Below are positions 36,845 through 44,493 of a stretch of 64,000 nucleotides of DNA, piece after piece. The number at the start of each line of letters is the position of its first letter. Position 1 is the stretch's first letter. Below the pieces are notes generated by a model, which was not told the DNA's origin, made no database searches, and saw only the letters and a program-made list of their open reading frames with translations. A program made the position numbers and the translations under genes. Source of the stretch: SB25 sp029560875 (GTDB lineage Bacteria > Bacteroidota > Bacteroidia > Bacteroidales > Tenuifilaceae); the NCBI GenBank assembly GCA_035388225.1, contig DAOOPM010000018.1, positions 14,094-78,093 of the forward strand, written 5' to 3'.

Positions 36845-38047
36845 CTACTGGAATGGCTCCCAGTTTTTAGCAAGCCCCCCAATACCTGTTTCGCGGTATG
36901 CAACCTGAATGTCCCGGCCAGTCTCGGCCATGGTTTCTACAGCTTGGTCGAACGACACCTTATGTCCACCATCGGACGATAACGCATAAACACCGCAGGA
37001 GTATGCCTTAGATGCAGCAATTGCATTGCGCTCAATACATGGAATTTGAACATAGCCAAGCACTGGGTCGCAGGTTAAGCCAAGGTTATGCTCCATACCC
37101 ATTTCGGCGGCATACTCAATTTGGGTAGGCGAACCACCAAGAATTTGCGCCATTGCTGCAGCAGCCATTGCACAAGCAGTTCCTATCTCACCCTGACAGC
37201 CCACCTCTGCTCCCGATATTGAAGCATTATACTTAACCAGATTCCCAATTAATCCGGCAGTAGCAAGCGCTCTAAGTATTTTAGGTTCTGTAAGATTCTC
37301 TTCACTATTCAGGTAAAATAGCACGGCGGGCAAAACACCCGATGAGCCACATGTAGGAGCAGTAACCATTCTACCCCCCGATGCATTCTCCTCGGCAACT
37401 GCAAGTGCAAAAGCAAACAGTAAGCCAATATTCTTCATTGTTCCATGGCTATTCAGCGCTTTAGTATACTGCGACGATGCCCTACGGGCAAGCTTAATGG
37501 GTCCGGGCAAAACACCCTCATTATCGATACCACGCTTAACGGTATCCTTCATTGTGTGCCAAATTCCATGGAGAAAATCCCAAATTTCCTTACCCTCATT
37601 ATCCTCAACAAATTCCCAAAGCGCTTTCCCCTCACGCTTACACCACTCCAGAATGTCGGTCATTGAGTTTAACTCATAAACCTGATTGCTATTCAGGATT
37701 CCCGTTTTATCCTTTAAATCGCCACCTCCAATACTATAAACCTCCCACGTGTCAATCACTGCATTGCTCTCAGAGATTGCCTCAAAAATTAATCCATTTG
37801 GATGCAATGGAAGATTCTCCTCTGGTTTCCAAACTATTTCTACAGTTTTGGGTAGGAAACTCTTACGAATTGCGCTATCGGTATGGTGTCCTTTACCTGT
37901 TAATGCTAAACTTCCATACAGCGATACCCTGAAAGCGTTAACATCGGGGTGCTTATGAAAAAACATCTCCGCTGCTCTAACTGGTCCAATTGTATGACTA
38001 CTCGATGGGCCATACCCCTCCTTATAAATCTCCCTAATTGAAAGCAT
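36845..38047 (-). CDS. sdaA: L-serine ammonia-lyase, iron-sulfur dependent
   Basis: A 400-residue single-chain L-serine dehydratase that makes pyruvate and ammonia from serine. The beta domain with GPSSSHTIGP is at the N-terminus, and the alpha domain has APTCGSSG, GAEVGCQGEIGTACAM and LTCDPVLGYVQIPCIERNA, which hold the cysteines binding the catalytic 4Fe-4S cluster. The ATG at 38047 precedes MLSIREIYKEGYGPSSSH, the standard N-terminus; the upstream start at 38080 adds 11 unsupported residues. It is divergent from the sugar transferase gene. Confidence 0.95.
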   Translation of the reverse strand: MLSIREIYKEGYGPSSSHTIGPVRAAEMFFHKHPDVNAFRVSLYGSLALTGKGHHTDSAIRKSFLPKTVEIVWKPEENLPLHPNGLIFEAISESNAVIDTWEVYSIGGGDLKDKTGILNSNQVYELNSMTDILEWCKREGKALWEFVEDNEGKEIWDFLHGIWHTMKDTVKRGIDNEGVLPGPIKLARRASSQYTKALNSHGTMKNIGLLFAFALAVAEENASGGRMVTAPTCGSSGVLPAVLFYLNSEENLTEPKILRALATAGLIGNLVKYNASISGAEVGCQGEIGTACAMAAAAMAQILGGSPTQIEYAAEMGMEHNLGLTCDPVLGYVQIPCIERNAIAASKAYSCGVYALSSDGGHKVSFDQAVETMAETGRDIQVAYRETGIGGLAKNWEPFQ

Positions 38048-38170
38048 AGTATCAGGTTTTAATCCAATGCAAAACTGCAAGAAATTTATGGAATTATCAA
38101 AAACCTTCTGTTTAACTATACTAAAAATAAAAATACAGCTATCTTGGTACTAAAATTCAAAGGTCGTATA

Positions 38171-39685
38171 ATGAATCGTCGGGTTTTTATATTGATATTA
38201 CTGGATATTATTTTTATTGTTATTTCGTTCTATATCTCAACTCTATTAAAGGGAGCAAACTTTAAGGGGTATTTCCTAAATTACTTGTACGGGCTTGCCA
38301 TTTTTGATGGTATTTGGATTACCACATCGCTTATTTACTCCAAGTATATTTTTACTGAGTATTCGTCCATTAAGGTTACTAGTAATATTCTTAAGTCAAA
38401 CCTTGTTGCTTTTGCCGTTGTAACTTCATTAATATTTTTTACTAGGCAAGATTACTTCTCGAGGTTTATAATATTTGGAACCATCATCACTACATCTGTT
38501 ATTGAGCTCTTTTTCTTTAACCTATGGGTAATACTTAAACGCACACAGGTTCTTCCGGAGGATATCCTTGGAAAAGTAGAAAGCCGAGTGCGTAGAGAAA
38601 AAAAGGTTCAACCCATTACACAGCCCATCGACCCCAAAAGAGCTCAATCGGTGCACAAGGCTATACTCTCCGAATTCGATAAGGACGTATACAGCTTCCT
38701 TGAAGCCAATACCGCCCTATTATCAGAAAAGAGTTTAATAATTGCAACTACTACCACCTTCAACGTTCTAAACCAACCCGATGGCTACTACGATACAATT
38801 ATCAACCTCAGAAAAATTAATGATATTAGAAGAATCAATAAGTTCTTTGAAGCAATAAACACAAAACTCCCCAAGGGTGGCACATTCGTATGCATGGCCG
38901 AAACCCAAGAGCAACGTAAGGAAAGAATTCTGAAAAAATTCCCGCCGATAATAAACCGTATTTACTACTTCTTCGACTTTATTGTTAAGCGTGTGTTCCC
39001 AAAATTCTCGCTTACCATGGGAATATACTTTTTCTTGACCAGAGGTGAAAATAGGGTAATTAGCCGTGCCGAATTGCTAGGACGACTTTATTCCTGTGGT
39101 TTTGATGTTATTAACGAAATCAACCTTAATAAGCAGCATTTCGTGGTTGCTAAAAAAATCAAAAAGCCATACTTCGACCTTGAGCCTACCTATGGTCCAC
39201 TTATTAAACTTCAACGTATAGGCAAGGGTGGTAAAATTATTAAGGTTTACAAATTCCGCACAATGCACCCATACTCTGAATATCTTCAGGAGTATATCTA
39301 CAACAAGCATAGCTTACAGGAAGGCGGTAAGTTTAAAAACGACTTTAGAGTCTCTACGCTTGGCCGATTTATGCGGAAATTTTGGATTGATGAGTTACCT
39401 ATGCTAATAAATCTGCTACGCGGCGATTTAAAAATAGTTGGTGTTCGCCCGCTCAGCAGGCATTACTTTAGCCTATACACTTCAGAATTACAAGAGAGAC
39501 GGGTAAAATACAAACCGGGACTAATCCCTCCATTCTATGTTGATAAACCCAATACACTAGAGGAAATTATGGCCTCTGAGCTAAAATATTTTGATGCCTA
39601 CGATAAGCACCCGATTTTTACGGATTTACGGTATTTCTTCCTTGTGTTCTACAATATTGTATTTAAAAAATACAGAAGCAAGTAG
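38171..39685 (+). CDS. membrane sugar-phosphate transferase with inserted methyltransferase-like domain
   Basis: A 504-residue protein. Residues 1-130 hold four or five transmembrane helices. The C-terminal third is a bacterial sugar transferase (WbaP/WcaJ type): KVYKFRTM, RVSTLGRFMRKFWIDELP, LLRGDLKIVGVRP. Such enzymes move a sugar phosphate from a nucleotide sugar to undecaprenyl phosphate to begin capsule, exopolysaccharide or O-antigen synthesis. The middle (about 150-335) does not look like the usual CoA-binding/Rossmann domain; it shows YDTIINLRKINDIRRINKFF, LPKGGTFVCMAET and RAELLGRLYSCGFDVI...HFVVAKK, the second half of a class I methyltransferase fold, without a visible SAM-binding glycine loop. 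The ATG at 38171 follows AAAGGT. Confidence 0.88.
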   Translation: MNRRVFILILLDIIFIVISFYISTLLKGANFKGYFLNYLYGLAIFDGIWITTSLIYSKYIFTEYSSIKVTSNILKSNLVAFAVVTSLIFFTRQDYFSRFIIFGTIITTSVIELFFFNLWVILKRTQVLPEDILGKVESRVRREKKVQPITQPIDPKRAQSVHKAILSEFDKDVYSFLEANTALLSEKSLIIATTTTFNVLNQPDGYYDTIINLRKINDIRRINKFFEAINTKLPKGGTFVCMAETQEQRKERILKKFPPIINRIYYFFDFIVKRVFPKFSLTMGIYFFLTRGENRVISRAELLGRLYSCGFDVINEINLNKQHFVVAKKIKKPYFDLEPTYGPLIKLQRIGKGGKIIKVYKFRTMHPYSEYLQEYIYNKHSLQEGGKFKNDFRVSTLGRFMRKFWIDELPMLINLLRGDLKIVGVRPLSRHYFSLYTSELQERRVKYKPGLIPPFYVDKPNTLEEIMASELKYFDAYDKHPIFTDLRYFFLVFYNIVFKKYRSK

Positions 39686-39719
39686 TACTCCGCCATTCCC
39701 GCAATGATATAAATATCAG

Positions 39720-39749
39720 TTTGATTGCAACATAAAATGGCTAACTTTG
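39720..39749 (+). promoter_or_regulatory. Bacteroidota promoter of the TPR lipoprotein gene
   Basis: TTTG (39720-39723), an 18-nt spacer and TAACTTTG (39742-39749) fully match the consensus; leader of about 15 nt to the ATG at 39772. Confidence 0.65.
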
Positions 39750-39771
39750 TGCCCTTTAAAACTATTCAATT

Positions 39772-40671
39772 ATGATTTATTCAATGAAATCGAACATCAG
39801 GTTTTTAATTCTTTTAGTAATTCTTTCGGGTTGTGCTGCAACAAATCAGAATAAGCAACTCAGTAACGATGCAAAATCAGCTATGGCTTCTGGCGATTAC
39901 CAAAAGGCTCTAGCAAATTACGAGAATATTATTGCGCTAAACAAAGCAAATAATAAGGAAACCGACGGTTCCATTTATAACAATGCAGGTATTGCAGCTT
40001 GGAGTTTGCAACAAACCGAAAAAAGTATCGATTACCTAGAGACTGCAATGAAACTATCGGCTTCAACCGACGAAACGTTCTCAACTATTGCAAAAGCATA
40101 TAAGAAAGTAGACAACCTATCCAAGGAGATATACAACCTTCAAGAATACGTGGAGCGTTACCCACAAGGTAAGGAAATTGCACCTGTAAGGGCTCAACTA
40201 TTCGATGCTTATGTGCGAAGCGAAAACTGGGAGCAAGGTGAGCAACTATGGCCTCTGCTCGACTCTACATCACACAACAATATTCAATACCTTACAGGAT
40301 GCCTGCGTATTAAGCGTAAATTGGAAAAAGTTGACGAGCGCGATAATCTTGCAAAGCAAATTCTTAAAAAGGATAAGAACAATATTGAAGCACTTGAAAC
40401 TTTAGCTGAGAAACACTACTATATTGCCGATGAAACCTATGTTAGGGAGATGAAAGCCTACGAGAAAAACAAGACCATGAAGCAGTACAATCAGGTAACA
40501 GAGGCAATAAAACGTGTAAACCAGGATTATAAAACAGCCCGCGACTATTTTGAACGATTATATAAACTAAATCCAAATCCACGTTACGCTAATTTTCTAG
40601 GTAATATCTACACACGTTTCGAGAATAAAGAAAAGGCTAATTACTACTACCGATTGGCTAAGAAAAAGTAG
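39772..40671 (+). CDS. TPR-repeat lipoprotein
   Basis: A 299-residue protein with a lipoprotein signal (FLILLVILSGC, lipidation at the Cys near residue 21). Three or more tetratricopeptide-like repeats follow (DAKSAMASGDYQKALANYENIIALN, IYNNAGIAAWSLQQTEKSIDYLETAMKL and DYKTARDYFERLYKLNPNPRYANFLGNIY, each in part). It is probably a periplasmic scaffold, anchored in a membrane. A second in-frame ATG at 39784 is also possible. It has its own promoter. Confidence 0.88.
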   Translation: MIYSMKSNIRFLILLVILSGCAATNQNKQLSNDAKSAMASGDYQKALANYENIIALNKANNKETDGSIYNNAGIAAWSLQQTEKSIDYLETAMKLSASTDETFSTIAKAYKKVDNLSKEIYNLQEYVERYPQGKEIAPVRAQLFDAYVRSENWEQGEQLWPLLDSTSHNNIQYLTGCLRIKRKLEKVDERDNLAKQILKKDKNNIEALETLAEKHYYIADETYVREMKAYEKNKTMKQYNQVTEAIKRVNQDYKTARDYFERLYKLNPNPRYANFLGNIYTRFENKEKANYYYRLAKKK

Positions 40672-40709
40672 CGAACAAAATCGTGCATATAAAATAATCT
40701 GCAAAAACT

Positions 40710-40740
40710 CTTGCTTATTTTGAGCATATGCTTACTTTTG
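40710..40740 (+). promoter_or_regulatory. promoter of the DUF134 gene
   Basis: CTTG (40710-40713), a 19-nt spacer and TACTTTTG (40733-40740). Transcription from here starts after the upstream start candidate at 40728, supporting the ATG at 40761. Confidence 0.55.
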
Positions 40741-40764
40741 TGTCAGAACAAATTGAGCATATGC
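40720..40764 (+). promoter_or_regulatory. paired 12-bp direct repeat TTGAGCATATGC (possible operator)
   Basis: TTGAGCATATGC occurs at 40720-40731, inside the promoter spacer, and again at 40753-40764, overlapping the DUF134 start codon. The start-to-start distance is 33 bp, about three helical turns, and each copy has the palindromic core GCATATGC. This is the layout of a two-site operator; autoregulation by the DUF134 protein is an inference. Confidence 0.55.
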
Positions 40765-41093
40765 CCAGAAATAAATGCCATAGAAAAACCTGCTTTACAC
40801 CAGGGGTCACATACTACAAACCTACTGGAATCCCATTAAAATTATTGGACGAAGTTGTTTTAGAGATAGATGAACTAGAGGCGATTCGCCTAGCCGATGC
40901 CGAAGGTTTATACCACGAGGATGCTGCAAAGCAAATGGGTATATCACGTCAAACATTCGGACGTATAGTTGAATCGGCCAGAGGCAAGGTTGCGAAAGCA
41001 CTGATTACAGGGAAAGCAATAAAAATCAACTCGTCAACAATTACCGAGAATTGTCAAGAAAGTAGCAATACCTATATATCTAATAATAGTTAA
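40761..41093 (+). CDS. DUF134 DNA-binding protein
   Basis: A 110-residue protein of the DUF134 family, small helix-turn-helix proteins with a sigma-70 region 4-like fold. Conserved MPRNKCHRKTCFTPG at the N-terminus and LDEVVLEIDELEAIRLADAEGLYHEDAAKQMGISRQTFGRIV (in part) across residues 28-70 are diagnostic. DUF134 genes are regularly next to NifX/NifB-like Fe-S or Mo-Fe cofactor proteins, as here (24 nt to the next start). The two TTGAGCATATGC sites around its promoter suggest a regulator controlling itself. The Cys-x3-Cys pair near the N-terminus is only partly conserved in metal-binding sites, so metal sensing is speculative. Confidence 0.92.
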   Translation: MPRNKCHRKTCFTPGVTYYKPTGIPLKLLDEVVLEIDELEAIRLADAEGLYHEDAAKQMGISRQTFGRIVESARGKVAKALITGKAIKINSSTITENCQESSNTYISNNS

Positions 41094-41116
41094 ACAAAAT
41101 TTACGGAGGATTAACA

Positions 41117-41491
41117 ATGAAAATAGCAGTTCCAACACGCAACAATTTTGTTGACGAACATTTTGGCCATTGCGAGTACTATACTGTGTATAGCATTAAT
41201 GAGGGCAAAGTTGATAAAAAAGAGATTCTTGAATCGCCTCAGGGCTGTGGATGCAAATCGAACATAGCATCTGTTCTCAAGGAAATGAATGTAACCACCA
41301 TGCTTGCTGGCAACATGGGCGCAGGCGCACAGAACGTTTTAGGTATGCATGGCATCAGCGTTGTAAGAGGTTGCAACGGTAACGTAGATGAGGTTGTTAA
41401 ACAGTACCTAGCAGGAAGCATTTCAGATTCTGGTGCGTCGTGCTCTCATCATCACGGACACGGCTCCGATGGGCATGTTTGCAATCATTAA
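41117..41491 (+). CDS. NifX/NafY-family Fe-S or Mo-Fe cluster-binding protein
   Basis: A 124-residue protein of the dinitrogenase iron-molybdenum cofactor family. The typical VDEHFGHCEYYTVYSI motif, CGCKSN, and AGNMGAGAQNVL are present, followed by a Cys/His-rich tail (CSHHHGHGSDGHVCNH) that could bind metal. Family members outside nitrogen fixers carry Fe-S or other metal clusters; no nif genes are in this window. A very good ribosome site (GGAGG) stands 8 nt before the ATG. It is co-transcribed with the DUF134 gene. Confidence 0.92.
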   Translation: MKIAVPTRNNFVDEHFGHCEYYTVYSINEGKVDKKEILESPQGCGCKSNIASVLKEMNVTTMLAGNMGAGAQNVLGMHGISVVRGCNGNVDEVVKQYLAGSISDSGASCSHHHGHGSDGHVCNH

Positions 41492-41498
41492 ATGAAAA

Positions 41499-41559
41499 TG
41501 TCATTTAGAACGAAGTGAGAAATCTAGTTTAAAGATTTTTCGCTTCGCTCAAAATGACA
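41499..41559. repeat. 61-nt imperfect palindrome (intergenic repeat element)
   Basis: TGTCATTTAGAACGAAGTGA (and onwards to AAATCT) pairs with AGATTT...AAAATGACA across a short AT loop, with about 4 mismatches over 27 bp. The sequence type, with AACGAAGTGAGAAATCT and CGCTTCGCTC arms, is a recurrent intergenic element in Bacteroidota as I recall. It separates two convergent genes and could serve as a bidirectional terminator. Confidence 0.75.
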
Positions 41560-41577
41560 GTTAATCAACAGGAAATT

Positions 41578-42081
41578 CTAAGTGAATATTATTTGAGTTC
41601 CCTCACCGGCAGCCAACTCATAGAATTGACCAATGGTAATAATATCCTTAACGTGCTCGCTAAAGTCTTCCTTCTTCAGTTTAAACATTTCAACGGCTAA
41701 TTTACAGGCATAAATTTCACCTCCGCCGGCGGTAATCAACTCAAGAAATTCATCAACAGGAGGAATATCTAACTTCTCCATTTGGCTCTTCATCATAGCA
41801 GAAACGCCAGCCTCAACACCAGGAAGTATTCCAAGTATTGTAGGGAAGGGTAATCCGCCCGGCATTCTCATACCAGGATTACCAACTGTTCCGGTGTGAA
41901 GTTTCTTCATTTGTTTTTTGGTAATAGCATCAAGCCCAAAGAATGTAAAAAACACCTTCGCCTCAATACCCTCCATTACTGCACCATTTGCCATTACAAG
42001 GGCAGCATAAACGTCCTCTATGCTTGCTTTGGCGCAAATTATCATCACCTTTTTTATAGGGTGGTCAATTGTATTTGCCAT
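41578..42081 (-). CDS. DsrE/DsrF-like protein
   Basis: A 167-residue protein of the DsrE/DsrF/DrsH-like family. KKVMIICAKASIEDVYAALVMANGAVMEGIEAKVFFTFFGLDAI (in part) covers the first strand and helix, and YACKLAVEMF carries a cysteine near residue 127 at the position where family members hold persulfides. These proteins act in sulfur-trafficking relays. It is the last gene of the SQR-like operon, 43 nt after the TusE/DsrC-like gene. Confidence 0.9.
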   Translation of the reverse strand: MANTIDHPIKKVMIICAKASIEDVYAALVMANGAVMEGIEAKVFFTFFGLDAITKKQMKKLHTGTVGNPGMRMPGGLPFPTILGILPGVEAGVSAMMKSQMEKLDIPPVDEFLELITAGGGEIYACKLAVEMFKLKKEDFSEHVKDIITIGQFYELAAGEGTQIIFT

Positions 42082-42124
42082 ATCTTTTCTTTTTACAGGT
42101 TTTAATATTTATTGGAGAATGTGA

Positions 42125-42436
42125 TTATACACAACTCGAAGGCTTTGCTATTCCCGCAATTCTACTTGCTTTTTTCAGCGGTGCACCAGGGAATAAATCG
42201 TAGAACCCTTTGGTATCAACCACACCCGATTTACCAATGGAGCGAATTGTTAATGCCTCACCCTTTAAGGTTTTCTCTCGGATAAAATCAATCACAGCAT
42301 AGTGCTTGTCGGTAATATCAATACCTTCTTCCTTTGCAATTTCTGCTGCAATTTCCTTTGTCCATTGACTAGCATCGGTTAAATAACCATCATCGGTAAC
42401 ACTAACCGATTTTCCTGCATAAATTTTCTCTGCCAT
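42125..42436 (-). CDS. TusE/DsrC-family sulfur relay protein with one terminal cysteine
   Basis: A 103-residue protein with the DsrC/TusE fold: GYLTDASQWTKEIAAEIAKEEG, HYAVIDFIRE and a C-terminal arm FPGAPLKKASRIAGIAKPSSCV (in part). The penultimate Cys matches CysA of DsrC, while the position of the second cysteine (CysB, usually AC-K-x-AG) is Ser here. It therefore resembles one-cysteine family members that carry sulfur but cannot form the intramolecular trisulfide of DsrC. It lies between DUF1641 and DsrE genes in one operon. Confidence 0.9.
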   Translation of the reverse strand: MAEKIYAGKSVSVTDDGYLTDASQWTKEIAAEIAKEEGIDITDKHYAVIDFIREKTLKGEALTIRSIGKSGVVDTKGFYDLFPGAPLKKASRIAGIAKPSSCV

Positions 42437-42461
42437 AGCTCATTATTTTATTGATTCAACA

Positions 42462-43130
42462 TTATTTTTTCTTACCAAGTTCTGCTAAAACACGAAGTGT
42501 GAACGATAAAGTTCTGCGAACTTCTGGCTTGTTCATTTCGCGGGCTAACTTGAATAGCGATTTATTATCAATTTTCTCATCCATTTGCATAGTGGAGAGC
42601 ATTGCTGTTAGGTTGCTCAACGCATTCAAAGTTTGAGGTTGAGTCACATTCCTAATAATGCTTGCAATTGCAGGCATATTCTCTCGTAACCTAGCAATAT
42701 CATCCTCGGTTACAGATTCCTTGAATTCAGCAGCAAGTAATCCTAGCTGTTTAAAGTACGAGAAGTAACCTTTCTCTTCAAGAGTTCCCAATGTTTTGGT
42801 AAATGCAATACCAGCATCGTGAACTACCGGGCCAATATCGTTGAGGAAATCCATAAGGCTTTCCATCATATCCATCAACTCTCCAAAAGTCTTAACATTC
42901 CTGAGTATTTTGAAGATAAGGTACTTTATATCCTCACCATCTACCTTAATGTTTTGAACGGCTAACTCGTCCACTGCGGTTTGGAAAGCGTCTTTACCAA
43001 CAATTGCAAGGTCTTCAACCAAATCCTCAACAACTTCGGCACTACGCTGCTGCTTGGCTAGCATCTCCAGAATTAAATCCATTTTCCGATTTAACTCGTC
43101 AATCTGTTGCTGTATGTTACTATCTGCCAT
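42462..43130 (-). CDS. DUF1641 protein
   Basis: A 222-residue helical protein with an N-terminal coiled coil (IDELNRKMDLILEMLAKQQR) and DUF1641 segments (LMDMMESLMDFLNDIGPVV, GYFSYFKQLGLLA). DUF1641 proteins lie next to FAD oxidoreductases and sulfur-relay genes in many bacteria and archaea, but their activity is not established. The gene starts 13 nt after the SQR-like gene stop, so they are co-transcribed and probably form a complex. Confidence 0.88.
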   Translation of the reverse strand: MADSNIQQQIDELNRKMDLILEMLAKQQRSAEVVEDLVEDLAIVGKDAFQTAVDELAVQNIKVDGEDIKYLIFKILRNVKTFGELMDMMESLMDFLNDIGPVVHDAGIAFTKTLGTLEEKGYFSYFKQLGLLAAEFKESVTEDDIARLRENMPAIASIIRNVTQPQTLNALSNLTAMLSTMQMDEKIDNKSLFKLAREMNKPEVRRTLSFTLRVLAELGKKK

Positions 43131-43143
43131 AACAACTGTGTTT

Positions 43144-44373
43144 TTATTGTTCTTTACCAGCCATTGTCATTTGCGATTCCAGCGGTAACTCTTTACCTTT
43201 TAGGAGTAAGTGCCAGTATATCCAACGAAACATTACTTTGCCGTAGTGGTTTATTCGCGTATTTTTAAGCAAGCCAAAAGGTCCCATGCCTGGTAGATGA
43301 TAGGTTCCGGGAAGCGGCTCTGTTTCATAGTTAAAATCGATAAGCGAGCCCTTGCCAAAACCAGTTTCGATGTAACAGTTGGAGTGTCCATCGAACTTTG
43401 CCAATAGTGGACGACCCTCAATTGCCGACATCATATTCTCGAAAAGAATTTCCGAAGCGAAGTGTACTACCGAGCCTGCCTTTGAGGTTGGAATATTACT
43501 TGCATCGCCAAGAACAAAGATATTCTCCCAGTTATCGGAGCGTAATGTATGCTTGTTGGTTGCAACATAGTTTAAATCATCACCCATTCCGCTGCGTGCA
43601 ATAAAGTCGGCACCCATATTTACAGGAACAATTGTTAACAGGTCAAATGGCAACTCACGTCCATCGTACGAAACAAGTTTCTTATTTTCATCATCAACCC
43701 GCTCAAGGTAAAAATCGGGAACAATCTGAATATTCTTCTCCTTCAATAGTTCGCCAAGCATTTTGGTTGCTTTAGGCTTTGTGAATGCTCCTGATAATGG
43801 TGTGGAATAAATAATATTCACCTTATCACGAATTCCTTTTTTCACAAAAAACTCATCGGCAAGGAATGCAAACTCAAGCGGTGCAACAGGGCACTTAAAT
43901 GGTAACTCAGCAATATTGATAACCATGTTACCACCTTCCCATGTTTTTAGGAAATTATGAAGAGCAATAGTTCCCTCGTGGGTATAAAAATCGAAAATGC
44001 TCTTTCGCCACTCTCTTCCTTGTAATCCTGGAGTTTCAGACGGCTTTATATGTGTGCCCGATGCTACAATTAGAAAGTCATAGTTAAGAGTTTGACCATT
44101 TGTTAAGTAAACCTTGTTGCTGTCGGGTTCAACCCTATCAATTTCATTAATAATAAATTTTACCCCAGCAGGAATAAAAGCAGCCTTGGACTTTACCACA
44201 TCGTTTTTACCATAAATTCCAAAGGGAATAAACAGAAAACCAGGTTGATAGTAATGGTTGGGCTCTTTATCGACAATGGTTATATCCCATTCATCGCGCT
44301 CTAAAGCCTTACGTAACTTATTGGCCATTATTGTACCTCCAGTACCAGCACCAAGAATTACAATTCTTTTCAT
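43144..44373 (-). CDS. sulfide:quinone oxidoreductase-like flavoprotein
   Basis: A 409-residue FAD enzyme with the dinucleotide-binding motif VILGAGTGG (5-13), the VASGTHIKP region and FVLGDASNIPTSKAGS (287-301), which identify the NDH-2/SQR superfamily. C161 (LPFKCPVAP) and C333 (SNCYIETGFG) match the two redox cysteines that bridge sulfur in SQR; the third cysteine of classical type I SQR is missing. It likely oxidises sulfide or another sulfur compound and hands electrons to quinone at the membrane face, the C-terminal segment having amphipathic helices. It is first in an operon with DUF1641, TusE/DsrC-like and DsrE-like genes. Confidence 0.9.
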   Translation of the reverse strand: MKRIVILGAGTGGTIMANKLRKALERDEWDITIVDKEPNHYYQPGFLFIPFGIYGKNDVVKSKAAFIPAGVKFIINEIDRVEPDSNKVYLTNGQTLNYDFLIVASGTHIKPSETPGLQGREWRKSIFDFYTHEGTIALHNFLKTWEGGNMVINIAELPFKCPVAPLEFAFLADEFFVKKGIRDKVNIIYSTPLSGAFTKPKATKMLGELLKEKNIQIVPDFYLERVDDENKKLVSYDGRELPFDLLTIVPVNMGADFIARSGMGDDLNYVATNKHTLRSDNWENIFVLGDASNIPTSKAGSVVHFASEILFENMMSAIEGRPLLAKFDGHSNCYIETGFGKGSLIDFNYETEPLPGTYHLPGMGPFGLLKNTRINHYGKVMFRWIYWHLLLKGKELPLESQMTMAGKEQ

Positions 44374-44374
44374 T

Positions 44375-44417
44375 ATATTTGAGTTTAGTTTTTACTATTT
44401 ATTTTATACTCAAATAT
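44375..44417 (-). promoter_or_regulatory. 10-bp inverted repeat in the SQR-like leader
   Basis: ATATTTGAGT and ACTCAAATAT (44375-44384 and 44408-44417) are a perfect inverted repeat separated by 23 nt, and the downstream arm ends 1 nt before the ATG. In the mRNA this stem would cover the start region; alternatively it is a protein operator. Confidence 0.5.
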
Positions 44418-44468
44418 CTGTTTTTTAGTTTAATATTGTAGTTATTTAGCGCTTGTTAAAAATCAAAG

Positions 44469-44482
44469 TTGATATATATCAA
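44469..44482. promoter_or_regulatory. perfect FNR-type box TTGATATATATCAA
   Basis: The sequence matches the Crp/Fnr consensus TTGAT-N4-ATCAA at every fixed base. It lies 11 nt ahead of the Crp/Fnr gene and about 95 nt from the divergent SQR-like start. Confidence 0.7.
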
Positions 44483-44493
44483 AATAGGTAGAT

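Noticed and set aside
41117..41491. Nitrogen fixation locus based on the NifX-like protein
   Set aside because: No nifHDK, nifB or nifE/N genes are in the window; NifX-like proteins are common outside nitrogen fixers.
42125..44373. Dissimilatory sulfite reductase locus
   Set aside because: dsrAB and dsrMKJOP are absent; only DsrE- and DsrC-like relay proteins occur.
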